Below, piece by piece: positions 16,067-25,285 of a stretch of 64,000 nt of DNA (the stretch's first letter is position 1; the number at the start of each line of letters is the position of its first letter). Below the pieces are notes generated by a model, which saw nothing but the letters and a program-made list of their open reading frames with translations, did no database searches and had not been told where the DNA came from. This DNA is from Planctomycetota bacterium (GTDB lineage: Bacteria > Planctomycetota > Phycisphaerae > Sedimentisphaerales > Anaerobacaceae). The stretch is from assembly GCA_019456145.1 (NCBI GenBank), contig VRUL01000012.1, positions 88,101 to 152,100 on the forward strand, written 5' to 3'. The position numbers and the translations under genes were made by a program.

Positions 16067-18188
16067 GCAAAATCTTAAAACGGGTGAACTTGAAGTTGCT
16101 GAGTTGCCGTCTCCACAGGTCCGCAAAGGAGCTTTGTTGATTCAGACACGGGCTTCGCTAATATCAGCGGGCACTGAACGAATGATTGTCGAATTCAGCA
16201 AGGCGAATCTGATATCAAAAGCTCGTCAGCAGCCAGAAAAGGTAAAACAGGTTTTGGATAAGATTAAAACCGACGGTCTGCTGCCGACTCTCGAGGCGGT
16301 ATTCAGTAAGCTGGACGAGCCGATGCCGCTGGGTTATTGCAACGCTGGCGTTGTTCTGGATGTTGGATCGGACGTTAGCGATTTTGTGCCAGGTGACCGC
16401 GTAATCAGTAACGGGCCACATGCCGAAATTGTTTGCGTCCCCAAGAACCTTTGCGCTAAGATTCCCGAAGGCATCTCAGATGAGAGTGCGGCCTTTACGG
16501 TGCTCTCAAGTGTTGGCCTGCAGGGAATTCGATTGTTAAGTCCCTCCCTGGGCGAAAAGTTTGTGGTCTATGGGTTGGGGTTGGTAGGGCTGTTAAGTGT
16601 GCAACTTCTTCGCGCACACGGCTGTGAGGTTATTGGCATTGATCTTAATCCAGCGCGTCTCAAACTCGCTCAAGGCTATGGCGCACGAATAGTCACCGCC
16701 GGTTCCGGCGGTGACTTGGTATCGGCGGCAAATGCCTGGACCGAAGGTAAAGGCGTCGATGGAGTACTTATTACCGCAGCTGCCAAGACCGACGAGATTA
16801 TACAACAGTCAGCACAAATGTGTCGCAAGCGAGGCCGAATTGTGTTGGTTGGTGTAGTCGGTCTGAATCTTAGACGAAGTGACTTCTATGAAAAAGAAAT
16901 AACGTTCCAGGTTTCATGTTCCTATGGTCCCGGCCGCTATGACAATAAATACGAACAAAGCGGACAGGATTACCCCCGGGGGTTTGTTCGCTGGACTGCA
17001 CAGCGCAACTTTCAGGCAGTACTTGACATAATGCAGGCGGAAAAACTGAATGTGGACGACCTGATTACCAACAGGTTCGCTCTTGAAGATGCCTCGCAGG
17101 CTTACGATGTTGTCATTAAGTCCCCACATGCTCTGGGTGTGATTCTTAAATATGTCGACGAGGTTGAACAGAGCCCTAAGCTTGCGATTACATCGGCCTC
17201 TGTTCCCGCAGCACATGCAGCGACCGTCAGTGTTATAGGTGCCGGAAACTTCTCAAAAATGATTCTGGTTCCATCTATCAGTAAAGCTGGAGGTCGGATC
17301 GCATATATAGCGGATTTGAATGCAGCGGCTGCACAGCATCTGGCCAAAAAGTATGTGGCCGAAAATGCTGTTACCGATTACAGACTACTATTGCAAGACC
17401 CAGAGGTCAATGCCGTGTTGATTGCAGTTCCTCATAACCTACACGCACGGCTTGTATGTGAAGCTATTGAGGCGGGAAAACACGTTTTCGTGGAGAAACC
17501 TTTGGCCATGAATGAAAATGAGTTGTCGAACATAATCGAAGTTGTTACAAAAGCAAAGGACAGGTTCGTAATGGTGGGGTTTAACCGTCGGTTCAGTCCG
17601 CACACAGTCAAGCTCGAAGCACTTCTTGCCGGACGAAGCGAACCGCTGTGCATGAATATGATTGTAAATGCCGGTTACATCTCTCCAGAACACTGGGTAC
17701 ACGATCCGGTCGTTGGAGGGGGCAGAATTATTGGTGAGGGATGCCACTTCTTTGATTTGATGGTTCACTTGACCAGAAGCCGTATTAAGACAGTTGCCTC
17801 GATGATGGTCGGCCAGGGCGTGGCTGTTTGCGAGGATAAGATGTCAATAATTCTCGGCTTTGAAGATGGTTCTATAGGGACGGTAAATTATTTCGCCAAC
17901 GGCTCAAAGAAGTATCCCAAAGAGACGTTGGAAGTCTTCAGTGAAGGCCGGGTGGCCAGACTTGAGAACTTCCGTATAGTTTTAGGCTATGGCTTTAAGA
18001 ATTTCCGCAAATTCAAGACGGCACGCCAGGACAAGGGCCACAGGGCCGAGTTCGCAGCATTTGTCGATCTTGTTGCTAATGGTGGTGACCCGTTGATTCC
18101 GTTGGACCAGTTGGTGAATGTTACACGGGCCAGCTTCGCGGCCGTCGAGTCAGCCAAGACGGGCAAGACCATCGAAATAGAATGTTAA
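16053..18188 (+). CDS. Bi-domain oxidoreductase: zinc-type dehydrogenase fused to Gfo/Idh/MocA domain
   Basis: The 711-residue protein starts at a GTG with AAAGG about ten bases upstream. Residues 1 to about 360 are a medium-chain dehydrogenase/reductase, with 'PMPLGYCNAGVVLDVGSDV' and the cofactor loop 'VYGLGLVGLLSVQLL'. Residues 390 to 711 are a Gfo/Idh/MocA domain, with 'SVIGAGNFSKMIL', 'VAVPHNLHARL'-type helix starts and the catalytic 'EKP' at 481-483. This fused architecture is known from polysaccharide loci, where it usually lies next to a heparinase II/III-like gene, as it does here. It probably oxidises and reduces a sugar or nucleotide sugar in two linked steps. Two partial copies of its N-terminus lie upstream in the rearranged segment. 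Confidence 0.88.
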   Translation: MKQVLQNLKTGELEVAELPSPQVRKGALLIQTRASLISAGTERMIVEFSKANLISKARQQPEKVKQVLDKIKTDGLLPTLEAVFSKLDEPMPLGYCNAGVVLDVGSDVSDFVPGDRVISNGPHAEIVCVPKNLCAKIPEGISDESAAFTVLSSVGLQGIRLLSPSLGEKFVVYGLGLVGLLSVQLLRAHGCEVIGIDLNPARLKLAQGYGARIVTAGSGGDLVSAANAWTEGKGVDGVLITAAAKTDEIIQQSAQMCRKRGRIVLVGVVGLNLRRSDFYEKEITFQVSCSYGPGRYDNKYEQSGQDYPRGFVRWTAQRNFQAVLDIMQAEKLNVDDLITNRFALEDASQAYDVVIKSPHALGVILKYVDEVEQSPKLAITSASVPAAHAATVSVIGAGNFSKMILVPSISKAGGRIAYIADLNAAAAQHLAKKYVAENAVTDYRLLLQDPEVNAVLIAVPHNLHARLVCEAIEAGKHVFVEKPLAMNENELSNIIEVVTKAKDRFVMVGFNRRFSPHTVKLEALLAGRSEPLCMNMIVNAGYISPEHWVHDPVVGGGRIIGEGCHFFDLMVHLTRSRIKTVASMMVGQGVAVCEDKMSIILGFEDGSIGTVNYFANGSKKYPKETLEVFSEGRVARLENFRIVLGYGFKNFRKFKTARQDKGHRAEFAAFVDLVANGGDPLIPLDQLVNVTRASFAAVESAKTGKTIEIEC

Positions 18189-18346
18189 TTGAATATGAGA
18201 AAATATTGAAGAGGGAATCGCGAGGATTGCGGCCGAGTATAGTTATGACCGCTACTTTTGATATAGTTTTTTGCGAGATGCCGTCTCGTTCGCAATGGTT
18301 GGGTTTGCTGAGAGTGTGCACAGGAGCAAAGCTTTAAAGTAGATAC

Positions 18347-20518
18347 ATGACAAAACTTAAAGATGCCTTTCAAGTTGTTAATTATTATGGTGTGGGATTC
18401 TGCTTTTTTCGCGTAAAGTATGCACTTCAGAAAAAAGTGGGGTATCTGAAGCATAAATGCCGTTCAGGAAGCTGGGAGCAGATAAGAATTGAGGACATTT
18501 TAAGGCCTGGGGCAGCCGAAAGTGGTATGGATATGCCACAGATACATGAATCTAATAAGAGACGGTTTTTCTTTGACAGTGACAGCTTACCAAAGTTTGC
18601 CGGCCAAGAAAGTCAAACAGTAGTTTCTCAGGCTGACAATATTTTGGACAATAGGTTCTGCTACTTTTTTGACAAATGGCATTTGCTTGGACCGGAGCCC
18701 GACTGGTTCTTTAATCCATTGACTGGCAGAAGGGCAAAGTCTGATTTACACTGGTCTGAGGTTAATCTTTCCAATCCTGATTTCGGTGACATCAAGTTTG
18801 TTTGGGAGCCTTCACGATTTGCCTGGGTCTATACTTTGGTTCGTGCTTTTGCAGCAACGGGTGAGATGAAATATCCCGAAAAATTCTGGTCGCTTTTTGA
18901 ATCATGGTTAGAAGCCAATCAACCTAACACGGGACCAAACTATGCGTGCGGTCAGGAATGTGCTATACGTTTGATGGCAATGTGTTTTGCTCTGTACGCC
19001 TTTGCACGTTTGCAAGCAAGCAGCACAGACAGAAAAAACAAGCTTATCACAGCTATATGGGTGCACGCAGATAGGATCGAGAAGAATATAGATTTTGCGA
19101 TTTCCACTCGCACGAATCATTCGTTAACTGAAGCGGCCGGGCTGTACACGGCAGGTTTGTTGTTCCCCGAATTTGACCGCTCCAAACGATGGCGGCGACT
19201 TGGTAAAAGGGTTCTTACTAACGAAGCCCTCAAGCAGATATATCGAGATGGTTCTTATATCCAGCATTCGATGAATTACCATCGTCTGATGCTGCAGGAT
19301 TTGCTTTGGGTCTTACGGTTGGCTGAGCTAAATGATGCCTCCTTTTCTGCTGAATTAATGTCGCGCTGTAAGAAAGCGACATGTTTCCTTTATCAGATGC
19401 AAGACGAGGTAACGGGCCATGTGCCGAACTACGGCTCCAACGATGGCGCTTTGATAGTACCACTGAACAGTTGTGGCTACCTTGATTTCCGCCCCGTAGT
19501 GCAAGCCATGTACTATATGTTTACTAAGAAAAAGCTTTATGAAAAAGGACCGTGGGATGAAGACCTATTTTGGTTCTTTGGGCCTGAGGCAGCGGATGCA
19601 CCAATAGAGCTATGTGAGCGCGAGGACGCTGCATATCCGGTGGGCGGTTATTATAGCCTTCGCAATAAGAATAGCTGGTCTAAAATGCGCTGCCATACTT
19701 ATTCTGACCGTCCTGGCCAGGCGGATATGCTTCATTTGGACTTATGGTGGAGGGGCATTAATGTGCTGCGCGATTCGGGTACGTATACATATGATTGCCG
19801 AGAACTTTTGTACAGTTATTTTGTTTCAACTGCCGCACACAATACGATAACCGTAAATGGTATTGATCAAATGACCAAGGGACCGAGATTTACGTGGTTT
19901 GATTGGACTAAATCGAAGCTTTTCCTGCACTGTAGCTTTGAGGAAGGTTCGGCAAAAATTATGCAGGGTGAACACTACGGCTACGGCCACGGCCACGGAA
20001 AAGATGACATAGTGCACCGCAGGAGCGTGTTGTCACTGGCAGATAATAGCTGGGTGATAGTGGATGATGTGCTGGGAACAGACAAACATAATATCCGACT
20101 ACATTGGCAGCTCTGTAACGCAGGATATGACCTTGAGGATAATTCGTTAGCTTTGCAAACCAAAGCAGGGCCTGTAAATATCACGGTTTTAGGTTTGGCT
20201 GAAGGCCTGAAGTGTGAAGTCTTAAAGGCCGACAAAAACAGGCCTGCGGGATGGCAGTCTCTGTATTATGGAAGGTATGAGCCGTCGCCTGTGCTGATTT
20301 GTTCTCAAATGGCGAACTTGCCAACGAGGCTTGTAACACTTATCATTTTAGGTGATGTTCAAGAGCATGTGTCTTGGGGTGAAAATCGTAGCTTGTCATG
20401 GACTTTGCGTAATTCTGGCCGCAAGTATGTTGTTGGTCTGAATTCAATTGATGTGTCCCAGAGCAATAGTTTCATTTTCGTGCAAGTAGGTCCCAAAAAG
20501 ATAATCCTCAATAAGTAG
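18347..20518 (+). CDS. Heparinase II/III family protein
   Basis: The protein has 723 residues. The N-terminal half is an alpha/alpha toroid with 'RTNHSLTEAAGLYTAGLLFP' and 'GSYIQHSMNYHRLMLQDLLW', which carry the Asn-His and Tyr-His residues used for catalysis in heparinase II-like lyases. The C-terminal half is a beta-sandwich containing 'PGQADMLHLDLWWRG', 'DSGTYTYDC' and 'TAAHNTITVNG', the His-rich signature of the heparinase II/III-like domain. No signal peptide is apparent, as in the homologues found beside bi-domain oxidoreductases in biosynthetic loci. There they may act on the growing or misassembled glycan by beta-elimination at a uronic acid. A 158-base spacer containing a short CGAGA/TCTCG hairpin separates it from the oxidoreductase. 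Confidence 0.87.
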   Translation: MTKLKDAFQVVNYYGVGFCFFRVKYALQKKVGYLKHKCRSGSWEQIRIEDILRPGAAESGMDMPQIHESNKRRFFFDSDSLPKFAGQESQTVVSQADNILDNRFCYFFDKWHLLGPEPDWFFNPLTGRRAKSDLHWSEVNLSNPDFGDIKFVWEPSRFAWVYTLVRAFAATGEMKYPEKFWSLFESWLEANQPNTGPNYACGQECAIRLMAMCFALYAFARLQASSTDRKNKLITAIWVHADRIEKNIDFAISTRTNHSLTEAAGLYTAGLLFPEFDRSKRWRRLGKRVLTNEALKQIYRDGSYIQHSMNYHRLMLQDLLWVLRLAELNDASFSAELMSRCKKATCFLYQMQDEVTGHVPNYGSNDGALIVPLNSCGYLDFRPVVQAMYYMFTKKKLYEKGPWDEDLFWFFGPEAADAPIELCEREDAAYPVGGYYSLRNKNSWSKMRCHTYSDRPGQADMLHLDLWWRGINVLRDSGTYTYDCRELLYSYFVSTAAHNTITVNGIDQMTKGPRFTWFDWTKSKLFLHCSFEEGSAKIMQGEHYGYGHGHGKDDIVHRRSVLSLADNSWVIVDDVLGTDKHNIRLHWQLCNAGYDLEDNSLALQTKAGPVNITVLGLAEGLKCEVLKADKNRPAGWQSLYYGRYEPSPVLICSQMANLPTRLVTLIILGDVQEHVSWGENRSLSWTLRNSGRKYVVGLNSIDVSQSNSFIFVQVGPKKIILNK

Positions 20519-20538
20519 CTTGTTTTGAAGTCTGAAAA

Positions 20539-21795
20539 ATGCACATTCTGATAGTTCACCAATATTTTCTTAGCAAAAAAGATGGCGGCGGGTCTCGATG
20601 GAATCAGTTTGCAAAGTACTGGGCCAGGGCAGGCCATAAGATAACTGTCCTGGCCGGTACAGTGCATTATACCACAGGTAAAAAACAGCCCGAATACAAG
20701 GGCAAATTTGTTGTGCATGAACAGGAAACAGAAAACGTTGAAGTTCTTCGATGCTATGTCAGTGAAAGCTATAATAAAAACTTCATCGGAAGATTTTGGG
20801 CTTACGTATCATTTGTGTTCAGCAGCGCGTGGGCGGGATTATTCCATGTCGGTAAGTGTGATGTGATAATTTGCACATCGCCGCCTCTAACGGTCGGCCT
20901 TACCGGCTGGGTTCTGAGACGGCTAAAAAGAATCCCATTGGTTTTTGAAGTGCGCGATTTATGGCCCGAGACAGCGATTGATACGGGTGTGTTGACGAAC
21001 AAATGGCTTATCAAAATGGCTTACTGGCTGGAAAAGTTGAGCTATAGTTCATCTAACTGGATCAATGTTTTAACACCTGCATTTAAGAAAGCTCTTGTCA
21101 AGAAAAAAAACGTCAGACCTGACAGAATAAGCATCATACCAAACGGAGCCGACCTTGATATAGTTAAGCCTGGCAACCGCAATAACTGGGTTAGGCAGAA
21201 ACACCAGTTGGATGATAAGCTTGTGATTACTTATGTCGGTGCGCATGGTGTATGTAATCATCTTATCCAGATACTCGAAGCTGCTAAACTTCTAAGAAGC
21301 CAACCTGATATTTTATTTATGCTTGTTGGTGACGGGATGCAAAAACCGATGCTTAAACAAAAGGCAGCGGAGTGGGGGCTGGATAACGTTCTCTTTGTTG
21401 ACTCAGTGCCGAAAGATGTAATAGGGGACTATATCATAGCGAGTGATGTCTGCACTGCTGTATTGAAAAAGATTGATACTTTCAAGACAGTGTACCCAAA
21501 CAAAGTGTTCGACTATATGGCTGCGGAAAAGCCAATCATTATTGGAATTGATGGTGCTGCGAGGAAACTAGTGGAAGATGCCAAGGCTGGTATGTATGTC
21601 GAGCCGGAGGACGCAAAAGAGTTTGCCGAGGCAGTACTGAAACTACGAGAAAACAGACAACTTTGTAAAGAATATGGGGAAAATGGCTTGAATTTTGTAA
21701 GGCAAAATTTCGACAGAGGTGTTCTTGCAGGTAGGTATGTGGACATACTAACCAATAAAGTTGTTACTGCGAAGAAACAGCGGGTGGTGAAGTAG
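20539..21795 (+). CDS. Glycosyltransferase family 4 (WbuB-like)
   Basis: The 418-residue protein starts 'MHILIVHQYFLSKKDGGGSR', the N-terminus typical of WbuB-type transferases (putative L-fucosamine or related transferases of O-antigen loci). 'VFEVRDLWPETAI' near residue 138 is the family's hallmark acceptor-side block. 'IPNGADLDI' and 'VITYVGAHGVCNHL' open the C-terminal domain. 'LFMLVGDGMQKPML' and 'VFDYMAAEKPIII' make the donor site. A hydrophobic stretch around 'FWAYVSFVFSSAWAGLFHV' suggests membrane anchoring. It lies 20 bases after the heparinase-like gene, so the two are co-transcribed. The donor may be a 6-deoxy-aminosugar by analogy only. Confidence 0.87.
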   Translation: MHILIVHQYFLSKKDGGGSRWNQFAKYWARAGHKITVLAGTVHYTTGKKQPEYKGKFVVHEQETENVEVLRCYVSESYNKNFIGRFWAYVSFVFSSAWAGLFHVGKCDVIICTSPPLTVGLTGWVLRRLKRIPLVFEVRDLWPETAIDTGVLTNKWLIKMAYWLEKLSYSSSNWINVLTPAFKKALVKKKNVRPDRISIIPNGADLDIVKPGNRNNWVRQKHQLDDKLVITYVGAHGVCNHLIQILEAAKLLRSQPDILFMLVGDGMQKPMLKQKAAEWGLDNVLFVDSVPKDVIGDYIIASDVCTAVLKKIDTFKTVYPNKVFDYMAAEKPIIIGIDGAARKLVEDAKAGMYVEPEDAKEFAEAVLKLRENRQLCKEYGENGLNFVRQNFDRGVLAGRYVDILTNKVVTAKKQRVVK

Positions 21796-21849
21796 TTATG
21801 CAACTCAAACAGATGAGAATATATCAGGAATTAATAAGGTAACATTAGT

Positions 21850-23139
21850 ATGATTGATACTATAAAGAACGTTGCTATTTTAGGTTCGAGTGGGACGATG
21901 GGAAATTTAATTGGCGGCATAATTGCCCAGCAAGGTATAAAGGTTTATTTTTTGAGCCGAACATTAGAAGGAGCAAGGTTTGGATTGCAACGAGCTATAG
22001 CTCAGGCTCGCTCAGAAGTGATAAGTCGGAATGTTGTGTGTGGGGATTACGATCACTTGCTTGAAAGTGCGTTGGAAGAGGCTGACTGGATTGTCGAGTG
22101 TGTAACTGAAAAACTCGGAATAAAGCAAAGCATCTATGAGAAAATAGAGCGATACAAGAGGCCAGACGCAATAGTGAGTTCTACGACGTCGAGCTTGCCG
22201 TTAACAAAGCTGACAGAAAGAAGATCTGAGGATTTCAAAAGGAACTTTCTATCCACGCACTTCTATAATCCTCCCGGGAAGATGCTGGCGTGCGAGATTG
22301 CGTCTCAACGCGACACTGATCCTGAGGTTCTTAGGTTTATAGGAGATTTTTTGGCAAATGAACTTGGCCGGGTAGTCATACCTGTTAGAGATATAGCTGG
22401 ATTCGCAGGTAATCGGATTGCTTTTTTGCTTTTTAGTCGGATTACAGCGTTAGCCCAGGAATACGGGGTAGAGATGATGGATTATCTAATTGGGCCATAT
22501 ACCGGTAGAGTAATGCCGCCGCTGACGACGCTTGATTTAGTCGGGCTGGACATTCACAAAGCCATTATCGGGAGTTTATATGAAAATACGAATGACGAAA
22601 AGCATGAATGTTTTATTCTGCCGGATTACATTAACAAAATGATAAATAATGGTTGTTTAGGCAATAAAACGCCCAGAAAAGGTGGTTTCTACAAGAAAGC
22701 TGAAAGTGGGGAATTTGTTTTTCTTGACCCGGCAACTTGTGATTATACAGCGGCAATAGAACCTCATGTTGCTTTTGTTGAGAAATCAAAGCATCTAATC
22801 CATATGGGGATGTATCAAGAAGCATTTGATGCCATCAAGACAGCGTGTTGCAGAGAAGCTGACATTGTTATGGATACTCTTTGCACGTATGTGGCATACT
22901 CTTATGGCCGCGTTGGGGAGGTTACAGACTACGAATTTGGTATAGATGGAATTTGCAAAGTTATGTCCTTTGGATTTAACTGGGCGCCACCAAGTCTGAT
23001 TGTAAGTATGCTGGGCGGCAAAGAATATGTCATAGAGTTGTTGGATAAGAAGGGCTTCGAGGTGCCGGAAGCACTTAAAAGTGAAAGTGAAAGGGCGGGC
23101 CGAATTGCTAACTCGGGAAAATACTTCGTGGCCCGATGA
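21850..23139 (+). CDS. 3-hydroxyacyl-CoA dehydrogenase family protein
   Basis: The protein has 429 residues. The NAD-binding motif is 'VAILGSSGTMGNLI' (residues 8-21). 'DWIVECVTEKLGIKQSIY' and 'STHFYNPPGKML' (H137) give the catalytic His-Glu pair of the family, and 'DIAGFAGNRIAFLLF' starts the helical C-terminal domain. It lacks an enoyl-CoA hydratase half, so it is a monofunctional HBDH/FadB-middle-type enzyme, longer than the usual 280-320 residues. It oxidises or, run in reverse, reduces a 3-hydroxy/3-oxoacyl-CoA pair. The next gene is a thiolase and then a GNAT acyltransferase, all within an operon of glycosyltransferases. The arrangement suggests synthesis of a 3-hydroxyacyl group for the glycan rather than fatty-acid degradation. 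Confidence 0.85.
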   Translation: MIDTIKNVAILGSSGTMGNLIGGIIAQQGIKVYFLSRTLEGARFGLQRAIAQARSEVISRNVVCGDYDHLLESALEEADWIVECVTEKLGIKQSIYEKIERYKRPDAIVSSTTSSLPLTKLTERRSEDFKRNFLSTHFYNPPGKMLACEIASQRDTDPEVLRFIGDFLANELGRVVIPVRDIAGFAGNRIAFLLFSRITALAQEYGVEMMDYLIGPYTGRVMPPLTTLDLVGLDIHKAIIGSLYENTNDEKHECFILPDYINKMINNGCLGNKTPRKGGFYKKAESGEFVFLDPATCDYTAAIEPHVAFVEKSKHLIHMGMYQEAFDAIKTACCREADIVMDTLCTYVAYSYGRVGEVTDYEFGIDGICKVMSFGFNWAPPSLIVSMLGGKEYVIELLDKKGFEVPEALKSESERAGRIANSGKYFVAR

Positions 23140-23159
23140 ATGTAATAGAGGAATAGTAA

Positions 23160-24392
23160 ATGAAAGATGATAAGATATATATCTTAGGCGGATATCAAAC
23201 AGATTTCGCCAGGAACTGGAGCAGGGAAAACAAGCATATTTCCGCCATAATGCGTGAGGCATATCAGGGTAGTCTGGAAGCTACCGAGATTGACGCTGGA
23301 GACATTAAGGCTGCTTTTATTGGCAATTTTGCGGGGGAATTATACTGCATGCAGGGACACCTTGGAGCGTTTTTTGTAGATTTCGATCCGCGTTTTGTAG
23401 GGTTGCCCACCATTCGTTTTGAAACTGCGTGCGCTTCGAGCGCTGCAGCTGTCCTTTCCGCAACGGCTTATATCCAAGCGGGTATATATGATTTGGTGTG
23501 TTTAATCGGGGTTGAACAAATGAAGACTGTGGATTCAGTTCGTGGAGGAGAGATTTTAGGGACGGCTGCGTGGTATGAAAGAGAAGCGGCGGGGATAGAA
23601 TTTTCTTTTCCCAAGCTGTTTGGCAAGCTTGGAGATGAGTATGACAAGAGATATGGACTCAATGATAAATACTTAGCTCAGATTAGTACGATTAACTATT
23701 GTAATGCCAAGAAAAACCCGAATGCTCAAACCCGCAATTGGTTTATGAACTTTGAACACGCAAACACTGTAGGTAAATATAATACTGTAATTGGCGGGCG
23801 AACAAAGGTTGCCGACTGTTCTCAGGTAACAGATGGAGCGGTATGTTTATATCTTGCCTCACAAACATATGCTGCGAAGTATGCGAAACAAAGAGGGTGC
23901 GAGTTGAACAATATTCCGCGCATATTGGGCTGGGGACACACAACCGCTGCGATTGAATTTGCCAAGAAGGTTTCTGATTCAGCGAATAGTGAATATGTTT
24001 TGCCTGTAACGCGCCAGGCGATATTAGACGCATACTGTCGTGCCGGTATAGCGAATTGTTGGGAGTTGGATGTGATTGAGACCCATGATTGCTTTACGAC
24101 GTCAGAGTACATGGCAATTGATCATTTCGGGCTTACCGAACCCGGTGAATCATGGAGAGCGATAGAACAAGGAGTTATAGAAATGGGGGGCAAGCTTCCT
24201 ATTAATCCTTCAGGCGGGCTTATTGGTTGTGGACACCCTGTGGGAGCTACAGGGGCACGACAGTTACTTGACGCTTATAAACAGATTACGGAGACAGCCG
24301 GTGATTATCAAATCCCCGGCGCAAAAAGAGTAGGTACACTAAATATTGGTGGCACTGCAACAACAAACATCTGTTTCATTACAGGCAAATGA
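23160..24392 (+). CDS. Thiolase family protein (acyl-CoA acetyltransferase type)
   Basis: The protein has 410 residues. The nucleophile is in 'FETACASSAAAVLSA' (C91). 'VIETHDCFTTSEYMAIDHFG' supplies a conserved His. 'NPSGGLIGCGHPVGATGARQ' carries C357 and H359, the second Cys-x-His site of thiolases. The gaps in the first half place it with the SCP-x/archaeal-type thiolases rather than with AtoB. It condenses or cleaves acyl-CoA units in the cytoplasm. GAGG about seven bases before the ATG is a plausible ribosome binding site, and the gene follows the dehydrogenase by 20 bases. The pair could make a short 3-hydroxyacyl-CoA (thiolase, then reduction) for transfer by the GNAT enzyme that follows. 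Confidence 0.87.
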   Translation: MKDDKIYILGGYQTDFARNWSRENKHISAIMREAYQGSLEATEIDAGDIKAAFIGNFAGELYCMQGHLGAFFVDFDPRFVGLPTIRFETACASSAAAVLSATAYIQAGIYDLVCLIGVEQMKTVDSVRGGEILGTAAWYEREAAGIEFSFPKLFGKLGDEYDKRYGLNDKYLAQISTINYCNAKKNPNAQTRNWFMNFEHANTVGKYNTVIGGRTKVADCSQVTDGAVCLYLASQTYAAKYAKQRGCELNNIPRILGWGHTTAAIEFAKKVSDSANSEYVLPVTRQAILDAYCRAGIANCWELDVIETHDCFTTSEYMAIDHFGLTEPGESWRAIEQGVIEMGGKLPINPSGGLIGCGHPVGATGARQLLDAYKQITETAGDYQIPGAKRVGTLNIGGTATTNICFITGK

Positions 24393-24417
24393 AAGTTGAG
24401 TCGGTTGGAGATAAAGT

Positions 24418-25047
24418 ATGATGGATGACCTGAAAATTACAAAACTCTTACCAGAACATTCACGTAAGGTGGCAGAATTGCACATATCCGGCATACATAA
24501 AGGATTTATCAGTTCACTGGGTATTGATTTTGTTGCAGCGTTATATGAGGCGATTGCGGAAAGCAAATTTGGTTTCGGGTTCGTAACTCAGAAGGATGGC
24601 AAAATTATGTGTTTTGCGGCTTTTACAACAAACCTGAATGCCCTTTATAAATCTGTGATTCTCAAAAACGGATTGAGGCTTGCCTTTAAGCTGGCAGGGA
24701 AGATGTTTTCCTTCGGCAGAATAAAAAAGGTTTTCGAAACAATGTTTTATCCGTCTCGAATAAAGAAAATGAACCTGCCTTCAGCAGAGTTCCTTTCGAT
24801 GGTGGTGGTTGAAGAAGCGCGTGGCAAAGGTTTAGCCACGGCGATGATGTGGAAAGGTTTTGCCGAGTGTGCACGGAGAGGAGAAAAAAAAGTAAAAATA
24901 CTTGCGAGAGCTGATTTGAAGGCAATAAATAAAATGTACGAGAAGTATGGTTTTGAGCTTGTCGGACAAATTGAGAATCATGGGGTAGTTAGTAATGTTT
25001 ATGTAACGGAGACAGATAGAAAACAGGTGGATAAAAAAACTCTGTAA
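24418..25047 (+). CDS. GNAT family N-acyltransferase
   Basis: The protein has 209 residues. 'FLSMVVVEEARGKGLATAMM' contains the acyl-CoA pyrophosphate loop (Arg-Gly-x-Gly-x-Ala) of the GNAT fold. 'LARADLKAINKMYEKYGFEL' is motif B, where Tyr or Asn act near the thioester. An internal basic and aromatic insert ('RIKKVFETMFYPSRIKK') may shape the acceptor site. GGAG lies eight bases before the ATG; a second ATG follows directly. As last gene of the dehydrogenase-thiolase-GNAT trio, it could transfer the acyl group made by the other two onto an amino sugar. The C-terminal tail of a paralogue survives just downstream at 25169-25285. Confidence 0.82.
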   Translation: MMDDLKITKLLPEHSRKVAELHISGIHKGFISSLGIDFVAALYEAIAESKFGFGFVTQKDGKIMCFAAFTTNLNALYKSVILKNGLRLAFKLAGKMFSFGRIKKVFETMFYPSRIKKMNLPSAEFLSMVVVEEARGKGLATAMMWKGFAECARRGEKKVKILARADLKAINKMYEKYGFELVGQIENHGVVSNVYVTETDRKQVDKKTL

Positions 25048-25168
25048 ACAAACTTGTGGTATAGTTGTTTCACTGCCGGCAACAGTCTCACGGCCGTCAA
25101 ACTGAACCGGTAGAAGAGCCCCGTCTTAAAACAGCAGCAAGTAGGAAAGTTCCCTACGCTCTTACCAC

Positions 25169-25285
25169 AATGAGTTGTATCACAAGATGGGATTTGAGTT
25201 TGTTACCCACATAATATATGATAGCGAAAAGATGGATGCTAATGTGTATGTGAAGGATTTAATGCGGGATGCCAGAGACCACTAA
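25169..25285 (+). pseudogene. C-terminal remnant of a second GNAT acyltransferase
   Basis: The frame reads 'NELYHKMGFEFVTHIIYDSE' followed by 'ANVYVKDLM' and stops at 25283. The order matches the end of the intact GNAT gene just upstream ('NKMYEKYGFELVGQIENHG' and 'SNVYV'). The catalytic loop is missing. The remnant overlaps the deacetylase start at 25269. The 120 bases before it contain a small GTAGG/CCTAC inverted repeat and nothing else that I recognise. Confidence 0.65.
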
